DNA of 64,000 nucleotides from an uncultured Phocaeicola sp. (GCA_947581855.1 CANPVZ010000001.1:186001-250000); one strand, 5' to 3'; counted from the stretch's first letter, positions 7,611 through 17,468 are shown. Made by a program: numbers and translations. The notes: generated by a model not told the origin, from the sequence alone.

Positions 7611-10451
7611 ATGATAAAAAAACTTTTATCCTTACCACCTAATTTGGTGGAGTGTTTTCATGAAATAGAGGGAGTGGATCGGAATGAGTGGTTTTGCACC
7701 TCTGATCCGATTGGTGCTAAATTAGGTTCAGGTGGAGGCACTACTTGGTTGTTGGAAGCTTGTAGTAAAGAATGGGCTCCGAACCGGCCTTTCTCGGAAT
7801 GGTTAAGTGAAGACAAACGTATTTTATTACATGCCGGAGGGCAGAGCCGTCGGTTGCCGGGATATGCTCCCTCAGGAAAGATTTTGACTCCGGTTCCGGT
7901 GTTCCGTTGGGCTAAAGGACAAAAATTAAAACAGAATTTATTATCGTTGCAATTACCTTTGTATACGAAAATTATGGATAAGGCCCCTGATTCGTTGCGT
8001 ACGCTTATTGCCAGTGGAGACGTATATATACGTACTTCGCAGCCTTTGCAGGATATACCGGAGGCGGATGTGGTATGTTACGGTTTGTGGGTGGATCCGA
8101 GCTTGGCTAAAAATCATGGGGTGTTTGTTTCATCGCGTACCACACCGGATAAGCTAGACTATATGTTACAGAAACCTTCTGTGGCAGAACTCGGAAAGTT
8201 GATGCAGACTCATTTGTTTTTGATGGATATTGGTATTTGGTTATTGAGTGACCGGGCCGTGGAGCTGCTAATGAAGCGTTCGAAGGAAGGGGATAAATTA
8301 AAGTATTATGACTTGTATTCCGATTTTGGAAGGGCCTTGGGAGAGCATCCTCAGGTTGCGGATGAAGAATTGAACCGTTTAAGTGTAGCCATTCTACCGT
8401 TGTCTGGTGGAGAATTTTATCATTACGGTACCAGTCGTGAATTGATTTCCTCCACTGTGGCGGTACAGAATTTGGTGAACGATCAACGTGAGATTATCCA
8501 TAGAAGCGTAAAGCCGCATCCGGCAATGTTTGTCCAGAATGCAGTAGTAAAGATTCCTTTGCAGGCGGAAAATTCGGAATTATGGATTGAGAATTCTTGG
8601 GTTGGAAGTAAATGGAAGATTGCTAATCGTCATGTGATTACCGGAGTACCGGAAAATGATTGGTCGCTTACTTTGCAAGAGGGTGTTTGTATAGATGTAG
8701 TACCTTTTGAAAATGAACAGTATATTGCGCGCTGTTATGGATTTAATGATGCGTTTAAAGGAGAACTGTCGAATCGGGACACTCTCTTTATGGGATATCC
8801 TGTGGAACAGTGGTTATTCCATAGGAATTTAACTTATGAGGATATTGAAGGGAACAAGGATATGCAGTCGGCTCGTTTGTTTCCTGTTTGTGATTCGATA
8901 GAAGACTTAGGTAAGGTGCTCCGCTGGATGTTGGATGAACGTGATGCGGAAGGAAAAGATATATGGATGAGAAGTCGACGTGTTTCGGCTGATGAGATTT
9001 CTGCGTATGCGAATTTACGTCGTTTAGTGAAACAACGTAAGGCTTTCCGTGCCTTAAACTGGCCATTGTTGGCAAAGAATTACCGAAAGAGTGTCTTTTA
9101 TCAATTGAATTTGAAGGATGCGGCTCAAGAGTTTGCTGCATTTAATTTACCGATGCCTGAACCGCTTCCGGAGAATTCGCCGATAATGACTCGTATCAAT
9201 GATTACATGTTCAGGGCTCAACTTCAGCAATTGAAAGGGGAAGCCTGTAAGGAAGTGGAAGGCAAGGCTTTTGATTTGCTTCGGAAAGGGTTGACCTCTA
9301 CAGTGTTGTCACGTAAGCAACAACCTCGTTTAGATGTATATGCGGATCAGATTGTATGGTCGCGTAGTCCGGTGCGTATCGATTTGGCCGGTGGATGGAC
9401 CGATACTCCTCCTTTTTGCTTGAATGAAGGAGGTAATGTGGTAAACATAGCCATAGAATTGAATGGACAGCAGCCTTTGCAGGCTTATGTAAAACCCTGT
9501 AAAGAGTATAAGGTTGTGTTGCGTTCTATCGATTTGGGAGCCATGGAGGAGGTACATACGTATGAAGAGTTGCATGACTTTGCTAAAGTGGGTTCTCCTT
9601 TCTCTATACCTAAAGCTGCGTTAGTGTTGGCTGGCTTTCAGCCGGGATATTCGCAAGAGAATTACGGATCGCTTGAAGAGCAATTGAAGGCATTTGGTTC
9701 AGGAATAGAGGTTACTTTGTTGTCGGCGGTACCGGCGGGTTCAGGATTGGGGACCAGTTCTATTTTGGCTTCCACTGTGCTGGCTGCTGTTTCCGATTTT
9801 TGCGGTTTGGCATGGGATAAAAACGAGATATGTTTGCGTACTTTGGTGTTGGAACAATTGCTTACCACCGGAGGAGGATGGCAAGACCAGTATGGAGGCG
9901 TGTTGCAAGGTGTCAAACTTTTGCAAACACATAGCGGTTTCGATCAATGTCCTTCGGTACGTTGGTTGCCTGATTTTTTATTTACCAATCCTGAATACCG
10001 GAAATGCCATTTGCTTTATTATACGGGTATTACTCGTACTGCCAAAGGTATATTGGCTGAGATCGTGAGGGGAATGTTTTTGAATTCCACTGAACATTTG
10101 TACATACTGAATGAGATGAAGGCTCATGCATTGGATTTGTTCGAAGCGGTACAGCGGGGCAATTTTGACGAATTCGGCCGATTGGTAGGTAAGACATGGA
10201 AACAGAACAAACTTCTTGATCCGGGAACTAATCCGGAAACGGTAGAAAGCATTATCAGCCGTATTCATGACTATTGCATAGGGTATAAATTGCCTGGAGC
10301 CGGAGGAGGAGGTTTCTTGTATATGGTTGCCAAGTCTCCGGAGGCAGCGGCACGTATTAAGTCTGTCCTTACCGAGACTCCTCCGAATTCGTGCGCTCGT
10401 TTTGTAGAGATGACTCTTTCGGATAAAGGGTTGGAAGTAAGCAGGAGTTAA
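7611..10451 (+). CDS. fkp: Bifunctional fucokinase / GDP-fucose pyrophosphorylase
   Basis: A 946-residue two-domain enzyme. The N-terminal half is the fucose-1-phosphate guanylyltransferase, with a nucleotide-binding segment LLHAGGQSRRLPGYAPSGK at residues 73-90. The C-terminal third is a GHMP kinase: PVRIDLAGGWTDTPPF near residue 587, the ATP loop PAGSGLGTSSI near residue 708, and KLPGAGGGGFLYM near the end. The pair salvages L-fucose to GDP-fucose via fucose 1-phosphate. The length agrees with the roughly 950-residue enzyme known from Bacteroides fragilis, where it feeds fucosylation of capsular polysaccharide and glycoproteins. It is 17 bases downstream of manC. Confidence 0.96.
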   Translation: MIKKLLSLPPNLVECFHEIEGVDRNEWFCTSDPIGAKLGSGGGTTWLLEACSKEWAPNRPFSEWLSEDKRILLHAGGQSRRLPGYAPSGKILTPVPVFRWAKGQKLKQNLLSLQLPLYTKIMDKAPDSLRTLIASGDVYIRTSQPLQDIPEADVVCYGLWVDPSLAKNHGVFVSSRTTPDKLDYMLQKPSVAELGKLMQTHLFLMDIGIWLLSDRAVELLMKRSKEGDKLKYYDLYSDFGRALGEHPQVADEELNRLSVAILPLSGGEFYHYGTSRELISSTVAVQNLVNDQREIIHRSVKPHPAMFVQNAVVKIPLQAENSELWIENSWVGSKWKIANRHVITGVPENDWSLTLQEGVCIDVVPFENEQYIARCYGFNDAFKGELSNRDTLFMGYPVEQWLFHRNLTYEDIEGNKDMQSARLFPVCDSIEDLGKVLRWMLDERDAEGKDIWMRSRRVSADEISAYANLRRLVKQRKAFRALNWPLLAKNYRKSVFYQLNLKDAAQEFAAFNLPMPEPLPENSPIMTRINDYMFRAQLQQLKGEACKEVEGKAFDLLRKGLTSTVLSRKQQPRLDVYADQIVWSRSPVRIDLAGGWTDTPPFCLNEGGNVVNIAIELNGQQPLQAYVKPCKEYKVVLRSIDLGAMEEVHTYEELHDFAKVGSPFSIPKAALVLAGFQPGYSQENYGSLEEQLKAFGSGIEVTLLSAVPAGSGLGTSSILASTVLAAVSDFCGLAWDKNEICLRTLVLEQLLTTGGGWQDQYGGVLQGVKLLQTHSGFDQCPSVRWLPDFLFTNPEYRKCHLLYYTGITRTAKGILAEIVRGMFLNSTEHLYILNEMKAHALDLFEAVQRGNFDEFGRLVGKTWKQNKLLDPGTNPETVESIISRIHDYCIGYKLPGAGGGGFLYMVAKSPEAAARIKSVLTETPPNSCARFVEMTLSDKGLEVSRS

Positions 10452-10672
10452 GCAACTTGGACAGAATTTCTTATGTAAAATAAATGGATATAAAGAGTTT
10501 GTTTTACTGTATCATTAAAGATGTGGGTGTTGATGGAAACAGGGATAGGAAGGTTCTGGTTAATCCGCTTCGAAAGTATGTATTATAATCAATAAAGTGG
10601 ATAGAAATTTTTTTGAACTGAACATTTTAAGGCACTATTTGTTTTAGGGTTAACTAATAAAAAGGAGAAAGT

Positions 10673-11179
10673 ATGTCGAAAACACAGTTTAAAGGTCAGC
10701 CGGTGAAGTTAGCCGGAGATTTTGTAATGGTTGGAGCTAAGGCTCCGGATTTTGTATTAACAAAAGGAGATTTAACTTCATATAGTTTGCAAGATGCGAA
10801 AGGGAAATGGGTCATTTTAAACATTTTTCCAAGTTTAGATACATCGGTTTGTGCAACGTCCGTGCGTAAATTTAATGAAAAGGCTGCTAATTTGTCAGGT
10901 GTTATTGTACTGGCAATATCAAAAGATCTTCCGTTTGCACAGAGCCGCTTTTGCACGGTTGAGGGGATAGAAAATGTGATTCCCCTTTCTGATTTTAAAG
11001 TATATTCAACTTTTGGAAAGGATTATGGAGTATTAATGATGGATGGTCCGTTAAATGGGTTGTTTGCTCGTGCCGTAGTCGTATTGAATCCGGAAGGTGA
11101 GATCGTTTATACTGAATTAGTTCCGGAAGTCACTCAAGAGCCTGATTACGAGGCAGCTCTGGCGGCTATAAAGTTGTAA
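10673..11179 (+). CDS. tpx: Thiol peroxidase (atypical 2-Cys peroxiredoxin)
   Basis: A 168-residue Tpx that reduces hydrogen peroxide and alkyl hydroperoxides. The peroxidatic cysteine is C60 in DTSVCATSVRKF and the resolving cysteine is C94 in SRFC, with the usual spacing. GAKAPDFVL opens the thioredoxin fold and the length is that of the family. A good upstream purine-rich stretch (aaaaggag) precedes the ATG. A possible promoter lies at 10612-10641 (TTTG, 20 bases, TATTTG). It stands alone, convergent with the DUF368/TPR genes, with a long hairpin between them. Confidence 0.95.
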   Translation: MSKTQFKGQPVKLAGDFVMVGAKAPDFVLTKGDLTSYSLQDAKGKWVILNIFPSLDTSVCATSVRKFNEKAANLSGVIVLAISKDLPFAQSRFCTVEGIENVIPLSDFKVYSTFGKDYGVLMMDGPLNGLFARAVVVLNPEGEIVYTELVPEVTQEPDYEAALAAIKL

Positions 11180-11293
11180 GAGAATCGTTTGGACGGTATG
11201 AATTTAATAAAACTAGTCTGAGAATCTGGAAAATTGCCGTAGAACGTTGTATAAAAAATAGCACATTCCAAAGATTGAAGTTTCTTTCAAAAG

Positions 11294-11364
11294 AGATCCT
11301 CCTGATTTACTTGAGTTTAAGTGAATTATATTCACTGTTAGTCAAAGATAAATCAGGAGGATCT
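11294..11364. terminator. Long perfect hairpin between convergent genes (likely bidirectional terminator)
   Basis: A 16-bp perfect inverted repeat, AGATCCTCCTGATTTA at 11294-11309 and its complement at 11349-11364, encloses a second hairpin GTGAAT/ATTCAC at 11321-11335. It lies between the stop codons of tpx (plus) and the DUF368 gene (minus). The flanks are T-rich on the plus side. Confidence 0.7.
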
Positions 11365-11428
11365 TATATTATATAAGCTTTTGATTATATTAAAAACCGA
11401 TGATAATAGAAAAATGTAATATCGGATT

Positions 11429-12340
11429 TTATTGGTTTGCCGTTCTGCTAGACAGTTTCTCAAGGAAATAGACAGCAAAGAAGCCTATTAACATCAATAC
11501 GATTGCTTCCCATATATATTGGTTTGGGGCTATATTCGCTTCAATCAAGGGTTTTGATATCCCATGGCTATCAATATAGGTTTCGATAGTTTCTTTCCAA
11601 GGCCAAACTTTATTTAAAGAGCCTAACATGAAACCTGAAAGAACCGCTAAGGTGATGTTACGAATTTTCTTCAGGGCATATGATAACAAGCGGGAAAAAG
11701 TGGTGATGCCTATACATGCTCCGGCGGCGAAAAACAACAATACTACCAGATGTAGGTTTTTCACCGCATCCATAATAAAAAAGTATTTACCTAGTAATAC
11801 TAAAATAAAGCTGCCCGAAATACCCGGTAATATCATGGCACAGATTGCAATGGCACCACACAGAAAGATAAATAGCAGATTGGAAGGTGTTTCGGATGGA
11901 GTAGCTACCGTTATATAATAAGCTGTAACTGCTCCAAGGATAAATGCAAAGATTGTTTTCCAATTCCATCCTTTTATATCTTTTCCTACAAACCAAGTAG
12001 AGGCTAATACTAATCCGAAAAAAAATGACCAAACCAATATAGGATGTTCTATGAGTAACCAAGTAATGATTTTCGCTAGTGAGAATATACTAATGCCAAT
12101 GCCGGAAAGAATAGATAATAAAAAACTTCCGTTAATATATTTCCAAAAAGCCGACCATTTGCCGGTAAAGAGCAGCTTTAAACTTTCCCTGTTGATACTT
12201 TTAATCGAATCGATAAGTTCATCATAGATACCTACAATAAAAGCGATGGTTCCGCCTGATACACCGGGAACAACATCTGCCGCTCCCATACCCATTCCTT
12301 TTAATACGAGAAATGCATACTCTTTTAAACTTCGTTTCAT
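11429..12340 (-). CDS. DUF368 family undecaprenyl-phosphate translocase
   Basis: A 303-residue polytopic membrane protein opening with KGMGMGAADVVPGVSGGTIAFIVGIYDELI, the DUF368 signature, repeated in inverted form near the middle as ICAMILPGISGSFILVLLGKY. About eight to ten membrane spans are visible. Members of DUF368 (PopT) have recently been shown to recycle undecaprenyl phosphate across the inner membrane, a step needed for peptidoglycan and surface glycan assembly. The ATG at 12340 is preferred over an in-frame GTG at 12358. It lies 91 bases downstream of the TPR gene on the same strand, so the two may be co-expressed. Confidence 0.85.
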   Translation of the reverse strand: MKRSLKEYAFLVLKGMGMGAADVVPGVSGGTIAFIVGIYDELIDSIKSINRESLKLLFTGKWSAFWKYINGSFLLSILSGIGISIFSLAKIITWLLIEHPILVWSFFFGLVLASTWFVGKDIKGWNWKTIFAFILGAVTAYYITVATPSETPSNLLFIFLCGAIAICAMILPGISGSFILVLLGKYFFIMDAVKNLHLVVLLFFAAGACIGITTFSRLLSYALKKIRNITLAVLSGFMLGSLNKVWPWKETIETYIDSHGISKPLIEANIAPNQYIWEAIVLMLIGFFAVYFLEKLSSRTANQ

Positions 12341-12431
12341 TGTTATATTTTTTGTCACGTTATGAATTTGTTATAAAACTAATTAAAAAAGTCTCTTGAT
12401 AACATTAGGCTATTTAGAAATCGGCTAATAG

Positions 12432-13934
12432 TTATTCGTATTTGTTTTTTTCTGATAAATAAAAATGGTCTAGAGACATATTTTCGGGAATTAGTATAGA
12501 AAATATGAGTTCTGTTTCTTCCGGATATTTATCACATGCTTCCTTTAAAAATTTGAGATAGTTTTCATATTCCTCTACACATAGATAACCATAAGCTAAC
12601 ATAGCCGGCAGTACAGGGAAATCATCCTCCCAATCATCTTCTTCATAAACTTTGAGCAACAATTTGTTACTGGTGAGGTAATTTTTGTTAAGGAAGAATT
12701 CGTTACCTACCAAATATAGTGCCAAAGTGCGGTCATCTGTATTTTCTATGGCTTGATGAAAGTATGCTGCCGCTTCATGATTCCTTCCGGTGTCCATGTA
12801 TATGGCTCCTTTCATTATAGTAAAGAATGTATTATCTAGTTCATATTCAAGCGCTTTATCAATCCATTTCATTGCTTTATCGAATTCCTTTCCCCTGCGG
12901 CATGTACGGGTAATCACAGAAAATAATTCGGCTTGATTTACCGTATTATCATTTACTCCATTATTGGTTTCCTTCATAATATTTTCGAGGACGTCTATTG
13001 CTTCGGGATATTGTTGCATGCTTGACAAACACAAAGCAGAGAAAGCCTGGGCGTTGTAATCATCGGGCACCATTTTCTGATAATTAATGAATAATTCATA
13101 TGCTTTCTCGAAATTTTCCAGATTAAGAAAAGCAATTGCTTTCTTTTTCAAAGCCTCATAATCGTTAACATCGATAGCTAAGACGAAGTCGTATGCGTCG
13201 ATAGCTTTTTCGAACTGATTATTATTTAAATAGGCATCGCCGGTAAGTTTCCAATAGTGGGTGGAGTAGGGGTCTTCATCGACTAGTTTTTCCAGCACTT
13301 TTTCTGCTTTCTTAATGTCTTTTTGACTGCTATAATAATAGCTTAGTAATTCCAATGCAGGTTGGTTGTTTGGAATAAGTTCAATAGACCGTTCGACCCA
13401 TTTAATTGATTGTTCGTTCATATCTTGTGTAAGATAAATAGAAGCAATGTTGATTGCCACATAGGATTTATCTTCATCTTTTTCGGCAGTGTCGAAAGCA
13501 TCTTGGAATAGTTCTTCAGCTTTTTCGGGAGAGTTTTGGATAAGTGCTGTTTCTCCTTCTAACATTTTCAAGTTGGTACGCATCTCATTCCAATAAGACG
13601 CATCCTCATTTTTCTCTTCGAAAGTGAGAGTTGCGTCGATCTTTTTCATTTTCTCAATACACTCGATTGTTTTCTCCGTCTTCCCCTGTCGCAGAAAGAG
13701 ACGAGCTTTTATATATAATATTTCGCTATTATCAGGATGTATTTGGTCGGCAAGTTTAATAGTCTGTTCTAAATCCTCCATCTCGCCATTTTCGTAATAG
13801 AAGTTTGCCAGATCTACTAGTTCATAATCCTCGAAATAGACAGATTTTCCTGTTTTTAGCATTTTCTGGTGATTGCATACAATCCGGTAGAGTTCCGGGT
13901 CGCTGTCGGCCGAGAGATAATTAAATTCCTTCAT
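12432..13934 (-). CDS. Tetratricopeptide-repeat protein
   Basis: A 500-residue soluble, acidic protein made of TPR-like helical repeats along most of its length. Clear examples are SEILYIKARLFLRQGKTEKTIECIEKM, HYWKLTGDAYLNNNQFEKAIDAYDFVL and YNAQAFSALCLSSMQQYPEAIDVLENI. No signal peptide and no catalytic domain are seen, so it is probably a cytoplasmic scaffold or adaptor. It lies upstream of the DUF368 gene. What it binds cannot be told from sequence. The start is the ATG at 13934 (MKEFNYLSADSDPEL). Confidence 0.8.
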   Translation of the reverse strand: MKEFNYLSADSDPELYRIVCNHQKMLKTGKSVYFEDYELVDLANFYYENGEMEDLEQTIKLADQIHPDNSEILYIKARLFLRQGKTEKTIECIEKMKKIDATLTFEEKNEDASYWNEMRTNLKMLEGETALIQNSPEKAEELFQDAFDTAEKDEDKSYVAINIASIYLTQDMNEQSIKWVERSIELIPNNQPALELLSYYYSSQKDIKKAEKVLEKLVDEDPYSTHYWKLTGDAYLNNNQFEKAIDAYDFVLAIDVNDYEALKKKAIAFLNLENFEKAYELFINYQKMVPDDYNAQAFSALCLSSMQQYPEAIDVLENIMKETNNGVNDNTVNQAELFSVITRTCRRGKEFDKAMKWIDKALEYELDNTFFTIMKGAIYMDTGRNHEAAAYFHQAIENTDDRTLALYLVGNEFFLNKNYLTSNKLLLKVYEEDDWEDDFPVLPAMLAYGYLCVEEYENYLKFLKEACDKYPEETELIFSILIPENMSLDHFYLSEKNKYE

Positions 13935-14265
13935 TTCGTTTGTAAGATAAAGTTGTTTGAATAAACCTATTATGCCGCTGATTTATTTGAAACAGCTTTA
14001 TACTAGGGAGTTTACTAAAAGAAAGGCCGATATGCCAAAACTAGTTTCTAGATTAGGATAACTGCCTTTCAATTTATTACTTTTTGTTATTTATGAATCC
14101 TGCAGTTTGAGATATTATCGTTTCTTGAAAAATCATAAAAACTTAGCTTATATTTCTGAATTACTTTTTACAGTAAAAGCGACATAACAGTGCTTAAGCT
14201 TTGATTCCTAATATTTTTTTGTAGGATAATAATTCTTAGTAACTGCTTTAGTTCATTGCTTAATT
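13935..14265. other. Gap between glnS and the TPR gene with no recognisable gene
   Basis: 331 AT-rich bases between two minus-strand genes. Apart from a weak TCCTA/TAGGA hairpin near 14202-14225 that might help terminate glnS, I see no coding region or convincing promoter. Confidence 0.5.
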
Positions 14266-16002
14266 TTATTTATTAATTTTACTCCATGTATCTTTTAAAG
14301 AAACTGTACGGTTAAATACCAAATGTTTCGGAGTAGAATCTTTGTCTACGTTAAAATAACCAATGCGTTGGAATTGCAGATAGTCTAATACTTTGGCTGT
14401 TTCCAAAAACTTTTCTACATAGCAATTCTTCAAGATTTTAAGTGAATCGGGATTAATTATTTCTTGCATAGCTTCTAAAGAAGAGCAGTTTTTTGCCTCT
14501 TTGATAGCAGACAATTCGTCGCGTGGATTTTCTACTTTCCAAAGTCTGTCATACAGGCGAACTTCGGCAGGCAGGCAGTGAGCACAACTTACCCAATGAA
14601 GCGTACCTTTTACTTTGCGTTCGCTTCCCGGCATACCGCTACGACTTTCGGGATCGTACTCACAGTAGACTTCCATCACTTCGCCGGTCTCATTTTTCTT
14701 ACACCCTGTGCATTTAACAATATAGGCATTTTTTAATCGGACTTCCTGACCCGGAGTCATGCGGAAATACTTTTTGGGAGCATTTTCCATAAAGTCCTCT
14801 CGCTCAATCCATAATTCTCTGCTGAACTCGATGGTGTGGGAACCGGCGTTCGGATCTTCGGGATTGTTAATGGCTTCCATTTCTTCCACTTTCCCTTCCG
14901 GATAGTTGGTGATGACCAGTTTAACCGGATTTAATACAGCGGAAACGCGAGTAGCACGTGCATTCAATTCTTCTCGTACGGCACTTTCCAACAAACTGAA
15001 TTCATTTAATGCATCGTAAGTGGTGTAGCCTATTTTATCTATAAATTTGCGAATCGATTCAGGCGAATAACCACGGCGGCGGAATCCGCAGATGGTTGGC
15101 ATACGGGGGTCATCCCAACCGTTAACTAATCCTTCTTTTACCAAAATGAGCAGATTACGTTTGCTCATAAGGGTATAGTTTAGGTTCAATTTATTGAATT
15201 CTGTTTGGCGAGGACGGTTATCATCCAAATCCTTTCCTTCTTTTAACCAGTCGATGAAGAGGTCGTAGAGTGGGCGATGTACTACGAATTCCAATGTACA
15301 AAGTGAATGAGTTACCCCTTCGAAATAGTCGCTTTGTCCGTGTGCAAAGTCATACATTGGATAAGCCTTCCATTTATCACCCGTACGATGATGAGGAACG
15401 TTCAAGATACGATATATAATAGGGTCTCGGAAATGCATATTCGGGTTAGCCATATCAATTTTGGCACGTAATACCATAGACCCCTCTTCCGCTTCGCCGC
15501 TGTTCATCTTTTCGAACAATCTTAGGCTCTCTTCAATCGGTCGATTCCTATAGGGGCTTTCTACTCCTGGTTGAGTAGGAGTACCTTTTTGTTGTGCTAT
15601 TACTTCGGCTGTTTGTTCATCGATATATGCTTTTCCTTCTTTAATCAGTTGAACGGCAAAATCCCATAGTTGCTGGAAATAATCGGATGCATAATAAATA
15701 TTTCCCCATTGGAACCCCAGCCACTGGATATCTTCTTTGATAGAGTCAACATACTCCATATCTTCTTTAGTTGGGTTGGTATCGTCAAAACGTAAATTAC
15801 ATACGCCTCCATATTGAGACGCAATACCAAAATCCAAACAAATGGCTTTAGCGTGTCCGATGTGTAAATATCCATTAGGTTCGGGCGGAAAGCGTGTCTG
15901 AACTCTTCCACCGTTTTTACCCTCTTTTAAGTCTTTTTCTACGGCCTGTTCTATAAAATTCAGGCTCTTCTTTTCCGTAACTTCTGCGTTTGTTTCAGTC
16001 AT
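14266..16002 (-). CDS. glnS: Glutaminyl-tRNA synthetase
   Basis: A 578-residue class I synthetase charging tRNA-Gln. RFPPEPNGYLHIGHAKAICLDFG contains the HIGH motif. LMSKRNLL is the KMSKS-like loop. DDTNPTKEDMEYVDSI and the two C-terminal beta-barrel anticodon-binding domains are present. The C-terminal domain has two Cys pairs (VKCTGCKKNETG and VSCAHC) that could bind a metal. Two in-frame ATGs exist. The one at 16002 (MTETNAEVTEKK) is preferred because the -7 box at 16031-16038 places the transcript start at about the upstream ATG (16023). Confidence 0.95.
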   Translation of the reverse strand: MTETNAEVTEKKSLNFIEQAVEKDLKEGKNGGRVQTRFPPEPNGYLHIGHAKAICLDFGIASQYGGVCNLRFDDTNPTKEDMEYVDSIKEDIQWLGFQWGNIYYASDYFQQLWDFAVQLIKEGKAYIDEQTAEVIAQQKGTPTQPGVESPYRNRPIEESLRLFEKMNSGEAEEGSMVLRAKIDMANPNMHFRDPIIYRILNVPHHRTGDKWKAYPMYDFAHGQSDYFEGVTHSLCTLEFVVHRPLYDLFIDWLKEGKDLDDNRPRQTEFNKLNLNYTLMSKRNLLILVKEGLVNGWDDPRMPTICGFRRRGYSPESIRKFIDKIGYTTYDALNEFSLLESAVREELNARATRVSAVLNPVKLVITNYPEGKVEEMEAINNPEDPNAGSHTIEFSRELWIEREDFMENAPKKYFRMTPGQEVRLKNAYIVKCTGCKKNETGEVMEVYCEYDPESRSGMPGSERKVKGTLHWVSCAHCLPAEVRLYDRLWKVENPRDELSAIKEAKNCSSLEAMQEIINPDSLKILKNCYVEKFLETAKVLDYLQFQRIGYFNVDKDSTPKHLVFNRTVSLKDTWSKINK

Positions 16003-16030
16003 AGTGATTTCCTTTTTACACATATGTCTG

Positions 16031-16038
16031 CAAAAGTA
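16031..16038 (-). promoter_or_regulatory. -7 box of glnS
   Basis: TACTTTTG on the minus strand matches TAnnTTTG. It puts the transcript start near 16024, which decides in favour of the second ATG (16002) as the glnS start. Confidence 0.55.
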
Positions 16039-16188
16039 ATGATTCTTTTTGTTTTATTCTTTATTTGACAGGAATATATCCACTTTTTTTAATAGATTTG
16101 TAGGGAAGGAGCTGAAGTTTATATGCTTGTAAATACATAGGTATAATACTAAGCTTAAATATAATATTGTAAATCAAGACTAAAGAAT

Positions 16189-16896
16189 ATGGTAAAGTTT
16201 ATCGAATCGGAACTCGTAGACCTTCGTAGAGAGGTGAACGAAATGTGGACTCTTGTTTATAATCAGCTGAGCTGTGCTGGAGAAGCCGTTTTAACTTTTG
16301 ATCGTGAATTGGCACAGCAAGTAATAATAAGAGAAAAACGTGTCAATGCGTTTGAGTTGAAAATCGATTGTGATGCCGAAGATGCTATTGCTCTTTATAA
16401 TCCGGTAGCAATTGATTTGCGCTTTGTATTGGCGATGCTTAAAATCAATACTAATCTGGAGCGTTTGGGAGACTTTGCCGAGGGCATTGCCCGTTTTGTT
16501 GTACATTGTGACAAAGAAGAGTTGGATGAAGATTTGTTATACGAACTTCGTTTGAAGGAAATGGTGGATCAAGTTCTGTATATGTGCGATACGGCTAAGA
16601 AAGCGCTGAATGAAGAAAGTGTAGAGCTAGCGCTTTCTGTTTTTGGAAAAGATAATTTGCTGGATGAGATCAATGCCAATGTAAGTACAATTCTAGCTAC
16701 TTATCTGGAAAACCATAAAGAGGATATTCGTACTTGCTTGGATCTGGCAGATGTTTTTCGTAAGTTAGAACGTTCCGGTGATCATATTACTAATTTGGCA
16801 GAAGAAATTGTTTTTTACATTGATGCGGAAGTTTTGAAACATCAGAAAAAAACAATAAAAGGTAAAGTAGATAAAGAAAAGAAGGAAAAAGAATAG
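16189..16896 (+). CDS. phoU: PhoU-family phosphate signalling protein
   Basis: A 235-residue all-helical protein with the two PhoU repeats. NMEKLGDFAEGIARFV-like NLERLGDFAEGIARFV is in the first and LERSGDHITNLAEEIVFY in the second; the acidic clusters bind metal. PhoU proteins couple the Pst phosphate transporter to PhoR-type kinase signalling. A Lys/Glu-rich tail (KKTIKGKVDKEKKEKE) extends the protein beyond the usual length. No pst or phoBR genes are adjacent, so its partner must be elsewhere on the chromosome. It is divergent from glnS. Confidence 0.88.
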   Translation: MVKFIESELVDLRREVNEMWTLVYNQLSCAGEAVLTFDRELAQQVIIREKRVNAFELKIDCDAEDAIALYNPVAIDLRFVLAMLKINTNLERLGDFAEGIARFVVHCDKEELDEDLLYELRLKEMVDQVLYMCDTAKKALNEESVELALSVFGKDNLLDEINANVSTILATYLENHKEDIRTCLDLADVFRKLERSGDHITNLAEEIVFYIDAEVLKHQKKTIKGKVDKEKKEKE

Positions 16897-17014
16897 GAAG
16901 TGTAAGGAACATTTTTTATCTTTGCGTCTACTAAACGGTGCTGGGATGGGAGATTATGAGAAAGTAAAAAAAACTCTAAATATGAAGAAATATGTTATAT
17001 GACATATAATTATA

Positions 17015-17046
17015 TTTGGAAGGTGTCAAAAAATGCTCCATCTTTG
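17015..17046 (+). promoter_or_regulatory. Promoter of the small RNA at 17.05-17.14 kb
   Basis: TTTG (17015-17018) and CATCTTTG (17039-17046) are separated by 20 bases, the ideal -33/-7 spacing. Another TATCTTTG at 16917-16924 lacks a -33 partner. Confidence 0.6.
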
Positions 17047-17052
17047 CACTGT

Positions 17053-17137
17053 TATCCTGAAAACAATCTTTTTACCTTAAAAAAACTAATACCTATTGAA
17101 AACTAAAAACGGGTCTTTGTGAAAAGACCCGTTTTTT
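17053..17137 (+). ncRNA. Candidate small RNA of about 85 nt
   Basis: A promoter with correct -33/-7 spacing ends seven bases before this segment, and a strong intrinsic terminator closes it. The intervening 50 bases (TTATCCTGAAAACAATC onward) are A-rich, have no start codon in a plausible frame and no downstream gene within 300 bases. The compact promoter-leader-terminator arrangement is that of a small non-coding RNA. The 5' end is estimated from the -7 box. Confidence 0.6.
17105..17137 (+). terminator. Intrinsic terminator of the small RNA
   Basis: AAAAACGGGTCTTT pairs with AAAGACCCGTTTTT around a four-base loop (GTGA), ending in six T residues. This is one of the strongest terminators in the window. 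Confidence 0.85.
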
Positions 17138-17430
17138 ATGTTTATATGAGGTTATTGTTATATTTAAAAATTGAACTTGTGTTTATTTACATGCCTTTTC
17201 GATTCTCTTTTAGATTTTACGACAAAGTAAAATTAATAGATAATAATCTATTAATGACACGGAAAATTATGTTTTGTATAAAGAAATAGAGAAATGTTTT
17301 TAGAGCTTTAAATAAAAAAGCTTTAGAGAAGCCTCCTTGAATTTGTTACGAATTTCTTATATTCTGTTCTACTTATCGGAAATATAAACTTTTTAATAGC
17401 TTCTTTATATTAAATATGCATTTTTCTAAT

Positions 17431-17438
17431 TAACTTTG
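17431..17438 (+). promoter_or_regulatory. -7 box of the DUF5686 gene
   Basis: TAACTTTG overlaps an in-frame upstream TTG (17436), so the transcript starts after that codon and the ATG at 17469 must be the real start. Confidence 0.6.
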
Positions 17439-17468
17439 CGACTTATATCGTTATTTTTTTTGGTAAAA

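Noticed and set aside
10484..10588. 34-codon open frame (MDIKSLFYCIIKDVG...) between fkp and tpx
   Set aside because: No promoter or ribosome-binding site, no recognisable motif, and it overlaps the likely promoter region of tpx; random frames of this length are common.
16945..17001. 18-codon frame (MGDYEKVKK...) after a TATCTTTG box downstream of phoU
   Set aside because: The box has no -33 partner and the peptide has no features.
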